A DNA stretch of 35,951 bases from Pelomonas sp. KK5 (GCF_001984095.1 NZ_LYVQ01000040.1:1-35951), one strand, 5' to 3'; shown: positions 7,699-18,147, numbered from the stretch's first letter. Notes: generated by a model from the letters alone, not told the origin. Translations and numbers: made by a program.

Positions 7699-8406
7699 AT
7701 GACACCGCAACTCGCCTCCCTGCAGCAGCGCCTTGGCCACCAGTTCGAAAAGCCCGAACTGCTCACCCGCGCGCTGACGCATCGCAGCTTCGGCGCGGAC
7801 CACAACGAGCGCCTGGAGTTCCTCGGCGACGCGGTGCTGAGCCTGGCCGTCAGCAGCCTGCTGTACGAGCGCTTCGCCGGCTCCGACGAAGGCGACCTGA
7901 CCCGCATCCGCGCCCATCTCGTGCGCGAGGACAGCCTGCACAGGCTCGCCCTGGGCCTGGCGCTGCCGGGTGTGCTGCGCATGTCCGAAGGCGAGGCCAA
8001 GGGCGGCGGCGCGCAGCGCCCGTCCATCCTGGCCGATGCGATGGAAGCGATCATCGGCGCCACCTTCGTCGACGCCGGCTACGAGGCCGCGCGTGCGATG
8101 GTCGCCCGCCTGTTGGGCGAGGTGATCGCCAGCGCCGGCGCCGGCGAGACCTGGGGCAAGGACGCCAAGACCGCGCTGCAGGAATGGCTGCAGGCCCGCA
8201 AGCTGGCCGTGCCGAGTTACCGTATCAGCGAAACCCGTGGCCAGGCGCATGCCCAGACCTTCGAGGTCGAGTGTGCGGTGCCGGCGCTGAACCTCGTCAC
8301 CAAGGGCGAAGGGCGTTCGCGCCGCGCCGCCGAGCAGGATGCCGCCCGAGCCCTGCTCGATGAACTGATTGCCCGCGACAAGCCCGGTTCGGGCCTGCGC
8401 GACTGA
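7699..8406 (+). CDS. rnc: Ribonuclease III
   Basis: A 235-residue double-strand-specific endoribonuclease that processes rRNA precursors and structured mRNAs. The family signature [21 protein letters not shown] is near residues 34-54 and supplies the acidic metal-binding residues; the second acidic cluster is in [21 protein letters not shown]-terminal double-stranded-RNA-binding domain runs from [12 protein letters not shown] to [14 protein letters not shown]. It precedes era by 13 bases, the widely conserved rnc-era pair in which RNase III cleaves its own leader in E. coli; I see no obvious long stem in the 22-base spacer upstream here. Confidence 0.97.
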   Translation: MTPQLASLQQRLGHQFEKPELLTRALTHRSFGADHNERLEFLGDAVLSLAVSSLLYERFAGSDEGDLTRIRAHLVREDSLHRLALGLALPGVLRMSEGEAKGGGAQRPSILADAMEAIIGATFVDAGYEAARAMVARLLGEVIASAGAGETWGKDAKTALQEWLQARKLAVPSYRISETRGQAHAQTFEVECAVPALNLVTKGEGRSRRAAEQDAARALLDELIARDKPGSGLRD

Positions 8407-8419
8407 CTGCACCTTCTTC

Positions 8420-9355
8420 ATGACCGACCAGACCCCCACGCCGTCCACCGAAGATCAAGGCGACAACGCCGGCCCCGCCCAGCGCTGCGGCCTGATCGCC
8501 ATCGTCGGGCGGCCCAATGTGGGCAAGTCCACGCTGCTGAACGCGCTGGTCGGCCAGAAGGTGTCCATCACCTCCGACAAGGCCCAGACCACCCGCCACC
8601 GCATCACCGGCGTGCGCACCATCGAGGAGGCCCAGTTCGTGTTCGTGGACACGCCCGGCTTCCAGATGAAGCACAACGCGGCGCTGAACAAGAACCTCAA
8701 CCGCACCGTGCACAGCGTGCTGGGCGACGTGGACCTGGTGCTCTTCGTCGTCGAGGCCGGCCGCTTCGGGCTCGATGACGCCAAGGTGCTGTCCCTGCTG
8801 CCCGAGGACAAGCCGGTCGTGCTGATCGCCAACAAGCTCGACGCCGTGCACCGCCGCCAGGACCTCGTGCCCTGGCTGAAGAGCATGCAGGAGCGCCGCA
8901 ACTTCAGCGAGTTCGTGCCGCTGTCGGCCAAGAAGGAATCGGACGTCACGCGCCTGTTCAAGATCCTCAAGCCCTACCTGCCCGAGCAGGGCTGGTTCTA
9001 CGAGGAAGACGCGCTGACCGATCGCAGCGAGAAGTTCCTCGCCAGCGAGATCATCCGCGAGAAGCTGTTCCGCCTGACCGGCGACGAGTTGCCCTACACC
9101 TCCACCGTCATCATCGACAAGTGGGAAGACGAGGGCGAGCTGCGCCGCATCAGCGCCTCGATCGTCGTCGAGCGCGACGCCCACAAGGGCATGATCATCG
9201 GCCAGGGCGGCGAGCGGCTGAAGCGCATCGGCTCCGAGGCCCGCCAGGAGCTGGAGCACCTGATGGACGGCCGCGTGTTCCTCGAGCTGTGGGTCAAGGT
9301 CCGCTCCGGCTGGGCGGATACGGAAGAGCATCTCCGCACCTACGGCTACGAATGA
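8420..9355 (+). CDS. era: GTPase Era, 16S rRNA/30S assembly factor
   Basis: A 311-residue essential GTPase that binds the 3' end of 16S rRNA and helps mature the 30S subunit. The G domain has G1 [15 protein letters not shown]2 in [10 protein letters not shown]3 DTPGF and G4 NKLD. The C-terminal KH domain includes [20 protein letters not shown] and ends in the family-typical [18 protein letters not shown]. The N-terminal 20 residues are a polar extension. I chose ATG 8420 (MTDQTPTPS) rather than an in-frame ATG at 8369 inside rnc. Its TGA overlaps the recO ATG. Confidence 0.97.
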   Translation: MTDQTPTPSTEDQGDNAGPAQRCGLIAIVGRPNVGKSTLLNALVGQKVSITSDKAQTTRHRITGVRTIEEAQFVFVDTPGFQMKHNAALNKNLNRTVHSVLGDVDLVLFVVEAGRFGLDDAKVLSLLPEDKPVVLIANKLDAVHRRQDLVPWLKSMQERRNFSEFVPLSAKKESDVTRLFKILKPYLPEQGWFYEEDALTDRSEKFLASEIIREKLFRLTGDELPYTSTVIIDKWEDEGELRRISASIVVERDAHKGMIIGQGGERLKRIGSEARQELEHLMDGRVFLELWVKVRSGWADTEEHLRTYGYE

Positions 9356-10116
9356 GCGCAAGACGGCCCCCCGCCGTTCAGCAAGCCTTCGTCCTGCACC
9401 ACTACGACTGGAGCGAGTCCAGCCTGATCCTGGATCTGTTCACCCGCGAGCAAGGTCGGATGGCCGTCGTCGCCAAGGGCGCCAAGCGGCCGTACTCTCA
9501 GCTGCGCGCGGTGCTGCTGCCGTTCCAGCGCATCTCGGTGACCCTCTCCAAGCCTGCCAAATCGGCGGATGGGGAAGGGCCGGAGGTCGTCACCCTGCGG
9601 GGAGCCGAGTGGGCCGGCGGTTCGACGCTGCCGGCCGGCGCGGCTCTCTTCTCCGGCTACTACCTGAACGAACTGCTGCTGAAGCTGCTGGCCCGGCAGG
9701 ATCCGCACAAGTCGCTGTTCGACGCCTACGCCGAGACGCTGCCCGAGCTGCATGACCGCGAGGACGCTCAATCCCAGGCGGCCTTGCGGGCCTTCGAGCT
9801 CCGCTTGCTTTCGGAGTTAGGCCTGCTGCCCGACCTGAGCCTGGCCACGCTGACGCAGGCGCCGGTGGAGGCGGGCAGGGGCTATGCGTTGTCGGGCGAG
9901 GCGGGCGTGATCGCTGGCGGCGATCTCGACGGCGGCGTGCTGGTGCAGCTCGAAGCCGCACTGCGGCACGGCAGCGGCGCCGCCTTGCGGCAGGTCTGCG
10001 CCGGCGCGCTGCAGCCGCTGCGCAGCCAGCTGCGCGGCCTCCTTCAATATCATCTGGGCGGCAAGCCCCTGCGTACGCGGCAGGTGATGCTCGACGTGCA
10101 GAAACTCGTGGAATGA
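9352..10116 (+). CDS. recO: DNA repair protein RecO
   Basis: A 254-residue RecO-family protein that, with RecF and RecR, loads RecA onto SSB-coated gaps and anneals complementary strands. The N-terminal OB-fold is seen in [38 protein letters not shown], and the helical C-terminal domain ends with [20 protein letters not shown]. The cysteine quartet of zinc-binding RecO proteins is absent; only one cysteine is present. The ATG at 9352 overlaps the era stop, so translation is likely coupled. pdxJ starts four bases after its stop. Confidence 0.95.
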   Translation: MSARRPPAVQQAFVLHHYDWSESSLILDLFTREQGRMAVVAKGAKRPYSQLRAVLLPFQRISVTLSKPAKSADGEGPEVVTLRGAEWAGGSTLPAGAALFSGYYLNELLLKLLARQDPHKSLFDAYAETLPELHDREDAQSQAALRAFELRLLSELGLLPDLSLATLTQAPVEAGRGYALSGEAGVIAGGDLDGGVLVQLEAALRHGSGAALRQVCAGALQPLRSQLRGLLQYHLGGKPLRTRQVMLDVQKLVE

Positions 10117-10120
10117 CGAC

Positions 10121-10888
10121 ATGAACCCCCTGATGAACTCTGGCGCCCGTTGCGCCCTGTCGGTCAACGTCAACAAGGTCGCGCTGCTGCGCAACACGCG
10201 CCGCCTGGGCATCCCCAGCGTGCTGAGGGCCGCCGAGGCCTGCCTGCTGGCCGGCGCCCAGGGCATCACCGTCCACCCGCGTCCCGATGCCCGCCACATC
10301 CGCACGGACGACGTGCACGAGCTGGCCGCGCTGATGAAGACCTGGCCGAACGCCGAATACAACATCGAGGGCAACCCGACCCAGAACCTGATGGACTTCG
10401 TGCGCACCGTGCGGCCCCACCAGGTCACCTTCGTGCCCGATAGCGAGGACCAGTTCACCTCGGACCATGGCTGGAGCCTGCCCGCCGATGCGGAGCGTCT
10501 GAAGCCGTTGATCGACGAGTGCAAGTTGCTGGGCGTGCGCGTGAGCCTGTTCATGGACCCGATCCCGGAGGCGATGCGCCTGGTTGCTGCCTTGGGCGCC
10601 GAGCGCATCGAGCTCTACACGGAGAGCTATGCGAGCGCCTTCGGCACCGAGCGCCAGGCCGAGGTGCTGGCCGGCTTCACCGCCACCGCGCAGGCGGCGC
10701 TGGCCGTGGGCCTGGGCATCAATGCCGGCCACGACCTGAATCGCGACAACCTGACGACCTTCCTGAAGGACGTACCGGGTGTCCAGGAAGTGTCGATCGG
10801 CCATGCGCTCGTCGCCGACGCGCTGGAGCTGGGCTACACCGAGACCGTCCGCGACTACCTGCGCTGCATCCAGCGGGCCTATGCCTGA
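10121..10888 (+). CDS. pdxJ: Pyridoxine 5'-phosphate synthase (PdxJ)
   Basis: A 255-residue TIM-barrel enzyme that condenses 1-deoxy-D-xylulose 5-phosphate with 3-amino-2-oxopropyl phosphate to make pyridoxine 5'-phosphate, the last ring-forming step of the DXP-dependent vitamin B6 pathway. Family landmarks are LSVNVNKVALLRNTRR, GITVHPRPDARHIRTDDV, NIEGNPT, QVTFVPD, SLFMDP, ELYTESYA and the phosphate-binding GINAGHDLN ending in VSIGHALVADAL. It starts at ATG 10121; an ATG five codons in is less likely. A GNAT gene overlaps its end by eight bases, separating it from acpS, which directly follows pdxJ in E. coli. Confidence 0.97.
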   Translation: MNPLMNSGARCALSVNVNKVALLRNTRRLGIPSVLRAAEACLLAGAQGITVHPRPDARHIRTDDVHELAALMKTWPNAEYNIEGNPTQNLMDFVRTVRPHQVTFVPDSEDQFTSDHGWSLPADAERLKPLIDECKLLGVRVSLFMDPIPEAMRLVAALGAERIELYTESYASAFGTERQAEVLAGFTATAQAALAVGLGINAGHDLNRDNLTTFLKDVPGVQEVSIGHALVADALELGYTETVRDYLRCIQRAYA

Positions 10889-11363
10889 GCTGCGCCGCGC
10901 CGTCGCATCGGACCTGCCCCGCATCGCGGCGCTGGCCCGTTGGGTCTGGCTCGACAGCTATGCGCAGCAGGGAGTCAGCGATGACTTCGCCCGCTATGTC
11001 GAGCAGGCTTTCGCGCCTGCGCAGTTGGTCGGCCCGATGTGGGTGGTGGAGGAGGGCGGCTACCTGCTGGCCTGGGCGCAGGTCGACGAAGCGGCTCCGA
11101 GTCCCCGTCCGGTCCCGGCGGTCGAATTGAAGCGGCTCTACGTGGCTCCGACGCGCCAGGGCGAAGGCCTGGGAGCTCTGCTGCTGCAACAAGTGCGAGA
11201 GAGCTACGCGGACCGTGCCGTGTGGCTCAGCGCCTGGGAAGGCAATGCAGGCGCCCTGCGCTTCTACCGCCGCGAAGGCGGGACGCTATGGGGCGAGACC
11301 TGGTTCGAGCTGGGCGGCCAGCGCCATCGCAATGAAGTCCTCGGCTGGGAGCCAACACGATGA
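10881..11363 (+). CDS. GNAT-family N-acetyltransferase
   Basis: A 160-residue protein with the acetyl-CoA-binding motif A in [22 protein letters not shown] (the R-Q-G-E-G-L-G pyrophosphate loop) and motif B in [21 protein letters not shown]. These define a GNAT acetyltransferase; the substrate cannot be told from sequence. It starts eight bases inside pdxJ and its stop overlaps the acpS ATG, so it is co-translated with both. A role in acetylating an amino group of a small molecule or protein is generic family knowledge. Confidence 0.92.
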   Translation: MPELRRAVASDLPRIAALARWVWLDSYAQQGVSDDFARYVEQAFAPAQLVGPMWVVEEGGYLLAWAQVDEAAPSPRPVPAVELKRLYVAPTRQGEGLGALLLQQVRESYADRAVWLSAWEGNAGALRFYRREGGTLWGETWFELGGQRHRNEVLGWEPTR

Positions 11364-11761
11364 TCTACGGCATCGGCACCGACATCTGCGACATCCGCCG
11401 CATCCGCGAAACCCTGGCCCGGCGCGGCGAGCGCTTTGCCGAGAAGGTGCTCGGCCCGCACGAGATGGCAGTCTTCCGTGAGCGCAAAGCCAAGGTCGAG
11501 GCCCGCGGCGTGGCCTACCTCGCCACCCGCTTCTCGGCCAAGGAGGCCTTCAGCAAGGCGATCGGCATGGGCATGCGCATGCCCATGACCTGGCGCGACT
11601 GCGAGATCGTCAAGGCGCCCAGCGGCAAGCCGGAGATCCGGCTGCACGGGGCCCTCGCGGAATGGTTCGAGGCCCGCGGCCTGCGGGCTCACGTCACGGT
11701 GACCGACGAGACCGAATACGCGGCCTCTTTCGTGGTCGTGGAGACTCAGGACGTCCGGTAG
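11360..11761 (+). CDS. acpS: Holo-[acyl-carrier-protein] synthase (AcpS)
   Basis: A 133-residue phosphopantetheinyl transferase that moves 4'-phosphopantetheine from CoA to the serine of ACP. The metal-binding residues are D8 in MIYGIGTDI and E62 in [10 protein letters not shown]; the substrate-binding basic stretch and the C-terminal [15 protein letters not shown] are also typical. Its start overlaps the preceding stop (ATGA). nagZ, which follows acpS in many beta- and gammaproteobacteria, is absent here; instead a convergent peptide transporter gene overlaps the last 16 bases. Confidence 0.97.
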   Translation: MIYGIGTDICDIRRIRETLARRGERFAEKVLGPHEMAVFRERKAKVEARGVAYLATRFSAKEAFSKAIGMGMRMPMTWRDCEIVKAPSGKPEIRLHGALAEWFEARGLRAHVTVTDETEYAASFVVVETQDVR

Positions 11762-13305
11762 TTGTCCTGCATGCGGTAGCCGCGCGCATAGAGCCCGAAC
11801 AGCGAGGCCGCCACCAGCGCGAAGCCGGCGAAGAAGAACATCAGGAAGGCCGTGGTGCTGAGGCCCGTGCCGGAGATGCTCGCCACGACGGACGGGCTCT
11901 GCACGCTGGAGTTGGACAGCAGCACCCACAGATTGCCGATCGTCACCGACAGGCTCCAGAAGCTCATGATCACGCCCTTCATCGCCAGCGGCGCCTGGCT
12001 GTAGGCGAACTCCAGGCCGGTGGTGGACACCAGCACCTCGCCCAGCGTCAGGATGGCGTAGGGCAGCACCTGCCAGACGATCGAGACTTCGTGCTTGTCG
12101 TCGAGCCACAGCTGCAGCATGCCCACGACGATCCAGGCCAGGCCCGACAGCGCGATGCCCGCGCCCATGCGGCGCAGCGCGGTCAGCTTCAGGCCTGCCT
12201 TCTGCAGCGCCGGGTAGAGAACCAGGTTGTTGAACGGGATCAGGATCATCACCAGCATCGGGTTCAGCGCCTGCATCATCGAGGACTTGAACCACTCGGG
12301 CTTGCTCATCTGGTCGGCCTGCAGCACCCAGGTGGAGGCCTTCTGGTCGAACAGCGACCAGAACGGCGTCACCAGCGCGAAGAGCACCAGCAGGCGCAGC
12401 ACCGAGCGCACGCCCTCGACGGCCTCCGCAGGATGCACGCGGCGTGCTGCGTCCAGCTGGACCCAGGCGCCGATGCCGCCGAACCCCAGCATGAAGACCA
12501 GCACCATGCACAGCGCCGCGACGATGCCCACCTGCGGCGTCAGGCACAGCGCGCCGACGGACAGCAGCAGGCCCAGGCCCGCGAAGACCTTGCCCTTGGT
12601 GCCGCTGGCCAGCGCCGTGCGCACGACCGGCAGGAAGCCATGCGGATCCCTGGCGCCCGGCTCAAGGTGCACGTACTTGTGCCGCCCGCTCCAGAAGCAC
12701 AGCGTGGCGATCGCCATCAGCACGCCCGGGATGCCGAAGGCCACCGAGGCGCCGAACTTCTCGAGGAAGATCGGCATCAGCAGCGAGGCGAAGAAGCTGC
12801 CGAAGTTGATGATCCAGTAGAAGGCGTCGAACACCTTCTGCGCGAGCGAGCGGTTGCTCTTGTCGAATTGGTCGCCGATGAAGGAACTGACCAGCGGCTT
12901 GATGCCGCCCGATCCCAGCGCAATCAGGAACAGGCCGGTGTAGAAGCCGGGGATGCTGCTCTCGAACATCGCCAGGCAGGCGTGGCCGCAGCAGTAGACG
13001 ACGCTGAGCCAGAGGATCGTGCGGTACTTGCCGAAGAAGCGGTCGGCCAGCCAGCCGCCCAGCAGCGGGAAGAAATAGACGCCGATCACGAAGGTGTGGA
13101 ACACCTCCTTGGCCTCGCCCTTGCGCAGGTTCTCCGGCACGGCCAGCAGCAGGCTGGTCATCAGGAACACCGTCAGGATGTTGCGCATGCCGTAGAAGCT
13201 GAAGCGCTCGCAGCCTTCGTTGGCGATGATGTACGGGATCTGCGGTGGCATCCGCGGCATGGTGGCGCTGCCTGCCTTGTCGTCCAGGGCGATGGTGCTG
13301 CTCAT
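11746..13305 (-). CDS. Proton-dependent oligopeptide transporter (POT/PTR family)
   Basis: A 519-residue, 12-14-helix inner-membrane symporter of the major facilitator superfamily. The POT fingerprint [16 protein letters not shown] (the E-x-x-E-R motif on helix 1) is near residues 29-44, and the helix 2-3 loop has [15 protein letters not shown]. Such proteins import di- and tripeptides, or in some subgroups other small solutes, with protons. The large insertion with charged residues after the first six helices (around [15 protein letters not shown]) is common in the bacterial branch. It is transcribed alone on the minus strand between the rne terminator and acpS, and converges on acpS with a 16-base overlap of coding ends. 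Directly before the start are two GAGAGACAA repeats 14 bases apart. Confidence 0.93.
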   Translation of the reverse strand: MSSTIALDDKAGSATMPRMPPQIPYIIANEGCERFSFYGMRNILTVFLMTSLLLAVPENLRKGEAKEVFHTFVIGVYFFPLLGGWLADRFFGKYRTILWLSVVYCCGHACLAMFESSIPGFYTGLFLIALGSGGIKPLVSSFIGDQFDKSNRSLAQKVFDAFYWIINFGSFFASLLMPIFLEKFGASVAFGIPGVLMAIATLCFWSGRHKYVHLEPGARDPHGFLPVVRTALASGTKGKVFAGLGLLLSVGALCLTPQVGIVAALCMVLVFMLGFGGIGAWVQLDAARRVHPAEAVEGVRSVLRLLVLFALVTPFWSLFDQKASTWVLQADQMSKPEWFKSSMMQALNPMLVMILIPFNNLVLYPALQKAGLKLTALRRMGAGIALSGLAWIVVGMLQLWLDDKHEVSIVWQVLPYAILTLGEVLVSTTGLEFAYSQAPLAMKGVIMSFWSLSVTIGNLWVLLSNSSVQSPSVVASISGTGLSTTAFLMFFFAGFALVAASLFGLYARGYRMQDNYRTS

Positions 13306-13311
13306 GGCTTC

Positions 13312-13334
13312 TTGTCTCTCCGTCGTTGTCTCTC
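13312..13334 (-). repeat. Direct 9-bp repeat before the peptide transporter start
   Basis: TTGTCTCTC occurs at 13312-13320 and 13326-13334 (GAGAGACAA on the coding strand), 7 bases upstream of the ATG. The copies have a 14-base period and overlap the ribosome-binding region. They may be a regulator site or chance. Confidence 0.4.
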
Positions 13335-13347
13335 GGTGGTTCCGATG

Positions 13348-13380
13348 TAGAAACGCCGCCGGGCGGGTAGCCCGGCGGCG
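13348..13380 (-). terminator. Intrinsic terminator of rne
   Basis: CGCCGCCGGGC and GCCCGGCGGCG (13354-13364 and 13370-13380) form a perfect 11-bp stem with a 5-base loop, 21 bases beyond the rne stop. On the minus strand it is followed by TTTCTA. The short T run makes it a moderate-quality but plausible terminator. Confidence 0.65.
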
Positions 13381-13382
13381 CT

Positions 13383-13399
13383 GGGGGTCAGGTCTTGAC
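13383..13399 (+). repeat. Dispersed repeat core, copy A (GGGGGTCAGGTCTTGAC)
   Basis: This motif lies between the rne terminator and the rne stop codon. It shares CAGGTCTTG preceded by a G run with copies near 21251 and 35712. This copy has an extra T in the left part and no inverted arm nearby. Confidence 0.5.
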
Positions 13400-13401
13400 G
13401 C

Positions 13402-16383
13402 TTACTGCTGCTGTTCGAACGGCAGCTTGATCTGGGCCAGGTCCTTGCGGGTCTCGACCAGCACCAGCGGCCCTTCGTCGACGACGACGACCGGCGGGCG
13501 CTCGCGCGGCACGTGGATCGGCTTCGGCTCGGCCGCGATGGCTTCCTGCACGGCGCGGATCTTGTCGGCGTCGGAATTCACCCACTGCAGGCCGGCGCTC
13601 TCGGCGATGGCCTGCATCGCGTCGACGGACAGCACGAAGGCCGGAGCGGCAGGAGCCGCTGCGGCGACGACGACGGGCGCCTGTGCTTCGACGACAGGCG
13701 CCGGGACGGCCTGGGCCGTGGCGACGGCCACTTCCTCGGCAGCATGCTCGGCGACGCGTTCGGCGACTGGCTCGACGGAAGGCGCGGCGGAAGCGGCTTC
13801 GGCGTCACCCTCGGCGGCCGGCACTTCGCCTTCCACCTGGCCATCGGCCGGCTGACCTTCGCGGCGCTCGCGGCGATAACGGTCGCGGCTGCGGCGGCGG
13901 CGGCCGTCGCGGCCGAGGCCTTCGCCGTTGTCGTCGCCCTCGGCGGCGGCTTCGACGCGCTCGGCAGCTTCGGTCTGTGCGGCTTCGGCGGCTTCGACGA
14001 CGGCAGCGGCTTCGACGGCTTCGGCGGTCTGCTCGTTCTCGACGTTAGCGCCGGCGCCCTCGCCACCACGGCCACCACGGCGGCGGCGGCGGTTGCGGCC
14101 CTGGCGCTCCTCGCTGGATGCGGCGTCGGTGCCGGCTGCGCCTTCGATGCCCTCGGCCTGTGCGTCGACGAAGGCCGGTGCGTCATGCGACGCGGCCGGC
14201 GGGATGTCCGCCAGCGTGGTCTGCACCGGTGCATTCAGGGTGTCCTCGACCGGACGTTCGGCGCGCTGCTCCGAGCGCTCGCCACGCGGGCGGCGGTCAC
14301 CTCGCTCGCCGCGTTCGCCACGATCCTGACGCTCGGCGCGGACTTCGCTGCCTTCCGGCTTCTCGGTGCGTTCCGGGCGGCGATTGCCGCGCTCACCGCG
14401 CTCACCACGAGCTTGCTGCTGGCCTTCGGCCTGTTGGGGCTTGCCGTCGCCACGGCCTTCGCCGCGCGGCTTGCGGTCGCCGCGCTGCTCGCCGTTGCGA
14501 TCACCACGCTCGCCACGGTCGCCGCGCTCACCGCGGTTGCCGCCGCGGCGGCCATCGCGGCCGCTGCCTTCACGCTTGCCCTTGCCATCGGCGGCGCCGG
14601 CCGGCTTGGCCGGCTGCACGGCCGGCGTGGCCACCGGAGCCGGTGCCGGCTCGGCGCTGAACAGGCTCTTGACCCAGGCGAAGAAGCCGCCACCCGCGGC
14701 CGGAGCCGGGGCCGCCGCCACCGGCGCCGGCACGGGTGCTGCAACAGGCGCGGGCTTCGGCGCCGCGACCGGGGCCGGCTGCTCGGGCAGGATGCCCTTG
14801 ATCACCGGTTCCTGCTTGTTCTTCTTCTCGCCGGCGTCGCGGCGGGTGATGCCCACCTCGTCGGTCGGCTCCTCGATCATCGTGTAGGAGGCCTGCAGGT
14901 TCTCCAGGCGCGGGTCGTCGTGGCGCAGGCGCTCCAGCTTGTAGTTGGGCGTGTCGAGGTGCTTGTTGGGCACCAGCAGCACGGTCACGCGCTGCTTCAG
15001 CTCGATCTTGGTGATCTCGGTGCGCTTCTCATTCAGCAGGAACGAGGTCACTTCCACCGGCACCTGCACATGCACGGCGGCGGTGTTGTCCTTCATCGCC
15101 TCTTCCTGGACCATGCGCAGGATCTGCAGCGCCGAGGACTCGGTGTCGCGGATGTGGCCGGTGCCGTTGCAGCGCGGGCAGGTGATGTGGTTGCCTTCGG
15201 AGAGGGCCGGGCGCAGGCGCTGGCGGCTCAGTTCCAGCAGGCCGAACTTGCTGATGGAAGCGAACTGCACACGGGCGCGGTCCTGGCGCAGCGCGTCGCG
15301 CAGGCGTTGTTCCACTTCGCGGCGGTTCTTCGACTCTTCCATGTCGATGAAGTCGACGACGATCAGGCCGCCCAGGTCGCGCAGGCGCATCTGGCGGGCG
15401 ATTTCGTCGGCCGCTTCGAGGTTGGTGCGGGTCGCCGTTTCCTCGATGTCGCCGCCGCGGGTGGCGCGGGCCGAGTTGACGTCAACCGAAACGAGAGCTT
15501 CGGTGTGGTCGATCACGATGGCGCCGCCCGAGGGCAGGTTGACCGTGCGGCTGAAGGCCGTCTCGATCTGGTGCTCGATCTGGAAGCGGCTGAACAGCGG
15601 CGCGTCGTCGCGATAGCGCTTCACGCGATGGCCCTGGTCGGGCATCACGTGGTTCATGAACTGGTGGGCCTGCTCGAACAGGTCGTCCGTGTCGATCAGG
15701 ATCTCGCCGATGTCGGACGTGAAGTAGTCGCGGATCGCGCGGATCACCAGGCTCGATTCCTGGTAGATCAGGAAGGCGCCCTTGCCACCCTTGGACGCGT
15801 CGTCGATCGCGGTCCAGAGCTTGAGCATGTAGTTCAGGTCCCACTGCAGCTCGGCGGCGGAACGGCCGATGCCGGCGGTGCGGGCGATCAGGCTCATGCC
15901 CTTCGGGTACTCGAGCTGGTCGAGGTTTTCCTTCAGCTCCTCGCGCTCCTCGCCCTCGATGCGGCGCGACACGCCGCCGCCGCGCGGGTTGTTGGGCATC
16001 AGCACCAGGTAGCGACCGGCCAGCGAGACGAAGGTGGTCAGCGCCGCGCCCTTGTTGCCGCGCTCTTCCTTCTCCACCTGGACCAGCAGTTCCTGGCCCT
16101 CGCGGATCGCTTCCTTGATGGTCGCGTTCTTGACCTCGATGCCCTCGCGGAAGTACTGGCGCGAGATTTCCTTGAACGGCAGGAAGCCGTGGCGGTCCTC
16201 GCCGTAGTCGACGAAGCAGGCTTCGAGCGAAGGCTCGACCCGCGTCACGACCGCCTTGTAGATATTGCCCTTGCGCTGTTCGCGGCCTTCGATTTCGGTC
16301 TCGAAGTCCAGCAGCTTCTGGCCATCGACGATTGCGAGGCGCCGTTCTTCCGGCTGCGTCGCATTGATCAGCATGCGCTTCAT
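13402..16383 (-). CDS. rne: Ribonuclease E
   Basis: A 993-residue essential endoribonuclease that starts mRNA decay and processes rRNA and tRNA precursors, anchored to the inner membrane as degradosome scaffold. The catalytic half has the S1 domain (about residues 38-120), metal-binding D301 ([13 protein letters not shown]) and D344 ([12 protein letters not shown]), and the zinc-link C402-P-R-C405. Residues after about 530 are disordered: Pro/Ala repeats, then [13 protein letters not shown], which looks like the membrane-binding amphipathic helix, then Arg/Gly-rich RNA-binding tracts and acidic Ala/Glu-rich segments. The C-terminal tip, [17 protein letters not shown], is less biased in composition and may be a partner-binding motif. 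AGGAG precedes the ATG by 9 bases. Confidence 0.97.
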   Translation of the reverse strand: MKRMLINATQPEERRLAIVDGQKLLDFETEIEGREQRKGNIYKAVVTRVEPSLEACFVDYGEDRHGFLPFKEISRQYFREGIEVKNATIKEAIREGQELLVQVEKEERGNKGAALTTFVSLAGRYLVLMPNNPRGGGVSRRIEGEEREELKENLDQLEYPKGMSLIARTAGIGRSAAELQWDLNYMLKLWTAIDDASKGGKGAFLIYQESSLVIRAIRDYFTSDIGEILIDTDDLFEQAHQFMNHVMPDQGHRVKRYRDDAPLFSRFQIEHQIETAFSRTVNLPSGGAIVIDHTEALVSVDVNSARATRGGDIEETATRTNLEAADEIARQMRLRDLGGLIVVDFIDMEESKNRREVEQRLRDALRQDRARVQFASISKFGLLELSRQRLRPALSEGNHITCPRCNGTGHIRDTESSALQILRMVQEEAMKDNTAAVHVQVPVEVTSFLLNEKRTEITKIELKQRVTVLLVPNKHLDTPNYKLERLRHDDPRLENLQASYTMIEEPTDEVGITRRDAGEKKNKQEPVIKGILPEQPAPVAAPKPAPVAAPVPAPVAAAPAPAAGGGFFAWVKSLFSAEPAPAPVATPAVQPAKPAGAADGKGKREGSGRDGRRGGNRGERGDRGERGDRNGEQRGDRKPRGEGRGDGKPQQAEGQQQARGERGERGNRRPERTEKPEGSEVRAERQDRGERGERGDRRPRGERSEQRAERPVEDTLNAPVQTTLADIPPAASHDAPAFVDAQAEGIEGAAGTDAASSEERQGRNRRRRRGGRGGEGAGANVENEQTAEAVEAAAVVEAAEAAQTEAAERVEAAAEGDDNGEGLGRDGRRRRSRDRYRRERREGQPADGQVEGEVPAAEGDAEAASAAPSVEPVAERVAEHAAEEVAVATAQAVPAPVVEAQAPVVVAAAAPAAPAFVLSVDAMQAIAESAGLQWVNSDADKIRAVQEAIAAEPKPIHVPRERPPVVVVDEGPLVLVETRKDLAQIKLPFEQQQ

Positions 16384-17004
16384 GTCAGTTCACTCCTGCG
16401 CGCCCTTTGGGACGGGCGCGCGACATCACACCGGCCACTGCCCGAAGGCAATGGCCCTGCACGATGCACGAGCAACGACGGTGAACCGAGGAAGGAATCG
16501 CCCTGGACTGGCCTGCTGAGACGCCACCGTATATGAGTGCGGCTCGCGGTTCAGGAGGTCAGCGTTGGCGCGTGCGCCACAAGGTCCGGTGCGATGGGCT
16601 CCCGTGAACGCAGCACCAAAAGGGCTGCGGCCCGGCCACGGCGAGGCCCTGCAGCGGCATCGGCGCGGATCGCGGCCGGCGCTGCACGAGGCAACAAGCG
16701 GTGGGGGGTGAGGGGAGCCATCATCCGACGGGACTTTGCGGCGCGGGTTCGAGACGAGGACCTGACTTGACGCCGGTCCGTCTCCAACCTTGGAAACCTT
16801 GTCTTGTGCCCGGCCGGCTCGTGTTCAGGAGCCTGGCCCGGCGGGTTCATTCTTCGTTGATCTTCCGCAAGGCTTCAGTGCCTGCCCAGTCACTTGGGGA
16901 CGGGGCCCGACACCTCGGCCAGGCGTTGCATCACCTGGTTGCCACGGACCGCCGTCGTGACCAGCAGACTAAAATCCGCAAAATCAAATACTTACGGCGG
17001 TAAC
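16384..17004. other. rne-rluC divergent intergenic region (621 bases)
   Basis: The region separates two divergent genes and should hold both promoters and a long rne leader. Apart from the hairpin at 16398-16421, I find no convincing -35/-10 pair for rne. A TAAAAT hexamer near 16971-16976, 29 bases before the rluC start, is a possible -10 box for rluC without a good -35. Short open frames here have no family features and look like chance. Confidence 0.5.
16398..16421 (-). promoter_or_regulatory. Hairpin beside the rne ribosome-binding site
   Basis: GCGCGCCC (16398-16405) pairs perfectly with GGGCGCGC (16414-16421) across an 8-base loop. On the rne transcript it lies immediately upstream of the AGGAG ribosome-binding site. 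RNase E is known to autoregulate through its leader in E. coli; a similar use of this hairpin is inference. Confidence 0.5.
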
Positions 17005-18147
17005 GTGGTTAGCAAGATTATACGGCCCAAAGCCAGGCCGCCGGCCGCTGGAAATCCCCAGCGTCCCGGCACTGCGCTGAAACGCGCCGTTAGCGCAAAG
17101 CCTGTCCCCCGCAGTGAGCGTCCGCTGACTTCAAGCGTTAGCACGCCGGCGGCACCAGCGCCGGCTCCGGCGCCGCAGGTACGCCGGGTTACGGTGGACG
17201 AAGGCTCCGCCGGGCAGCGCCTGGACAACTTCCTCCTGCGCGAATTGAAGGGCGTGCCCAAGACGCATGTCTACCGCGTGATCCGCGCCGGCGAGGTGCG
17301 GGTCAACAAGGGCCGGGCCCAGGCCGACACCCGGCTGGAGCTGGGCGACGAGGTGCGCGTGCCGCCGGTGCGCCTGCCCGAGCGGGCAACCGCCGTGGAT
17401 AAGTCGGAATTCGTGCCGCCCCGCGAGTTCCCGGTGATCTATGAAGACGAGCACCTGCTGGCCATCGACAAGCCCTGTGGCGTGGCCGTGCATGGCGGCT
17501 CCGGCGTCAGCTTTGGTGTCATCGAGCAGTTGCGCCGCGCCCGGCCGGAAGCTAAGTTCCTCGAACTGGTGCACCGGCTCGACAAGGAAACCTCCGGCCT
17601 GCTGCTGATCGCCAAGAAGCGCAGCGCGCTGGTCAGCCTGCAGGACCAGTTCCGCGAGCGCGAGACCGGCAAGACCTATGCGGCGCTGGTGATCGGCGAG
17701 TGGAAGTCCAACCAGAAGGTCATCGACGTGCCGCTGCTGAAGTTCACCGGCAGCGATGGCGAGCGCTGGGTGCGCGCCGTCACCAGCTCGCACGATCCGC
17801 AGGCCGAGCAGGCCAAGCGCTCGATCAGCCTGGTGAAGGTAACGGCCAAGCTCGACGGCTTCACCTTGCTTGACGTGACGATCAAGACCGGCCGCACGCA
17901 CCAGATCCGCGTCCACCTGCAGCATGCCGGCCATCCGATCGCCGGCGACCCGAAGTACGGCGACTTCGAGGCCAACCGCGCGCTGGCCCGCGGCGCGCTG
18001 AAGTTCGAACGCATGTTCCTGCATGCGAAGCGCCTGCGCTTCAACCACCCGGCCCGGCCCGAGGAGCAGCTCGAGCTGACCGCGCCGCTGCCGCCCGAGT
18101 GCGACCAACTTGTCCGGGCCCTGAGCCCCAGCACCACGCCCGCATGA
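17005..18147 (+). CDS. rluC: 23S rRNA pseudouridine synthase RluC
   Basis: A 380-residue RluA-family enzyme that isomerises specific uridines of 23S rRNA (positions 955, 2504 and 2580 for E. coli RluC). A basic, Pro/Ala-rich N-terminal extension of about 55 residues precedes an S4 RNA-binding domain (SAGQRLDNFLLRELKGVPKTHVYRVIRAGEVRVNKGR). The catalytic aspartate is in LVHRLDKETSGLLL, and the GRTHQIRVHLQHAGHPIAGDPKYG motif is family-typical. No ATG is available upstream of the S4 domain; GTG 17005 (MVSKIIRPK) is the best start. It faces rne and leads a HAD-Rieske-sppA run, its stop overlapping the next ATG. Confidence 0.94.
   Translation: MVSKIIRPKARPPAAGNPQRPGTALKRAVSAKPVPRSERPLTSSVSTPAAPAPAPAPQVRRVTVDEGSAGQRLDNFLLRELKGVPKTHVYRVIRAGEVRVNKGRAQADTRLELGDEVRVPPVRLPERATAVDKSEFVPPREFPVIYEDEHLLAIDKPCGVAVHGGSGVSFGVIEQLRRARPEAKFLELVHRLDKETSGLLLIAKKRSALVSLQDQFRERETGKTYAALVIGEWKSNQKVIDVPLLKFTGSDGERWVRAVTSSHDPQAEQAKRSISLVKVTAKLDGFTLLDVTIKTGRTHQIRVHLQHAGHPIAGDPKYGDFEANRALARGALKFERMFLHAKRLRFNHPARPEEQLELTAPLPPECDQLVRALSPSTTPA

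Noticed and set aside
11662-13350. 562-codon plus-strand frame opposite the peptide transporter
   Set aside because: It has low-complexity His/Gln/Arg/Ala composition and is explained by antisense of a membrane protein gene.
13513-16536. 1007-codon open frame on the plus strand opposite rne
   Set aside because: It is antisense to the well-supported RNase E gene, has biased composition (Ala, Gly, Arg, Leu, Val) with no domain, and arises from GC-rich codon structure.
16537-16770. Small plus-strand open frame (77 codons) in the rne-rluC gap
   Set aside because: No ribosome-binding site, Arg/Ala-rich chance composition, and no family resemblance.
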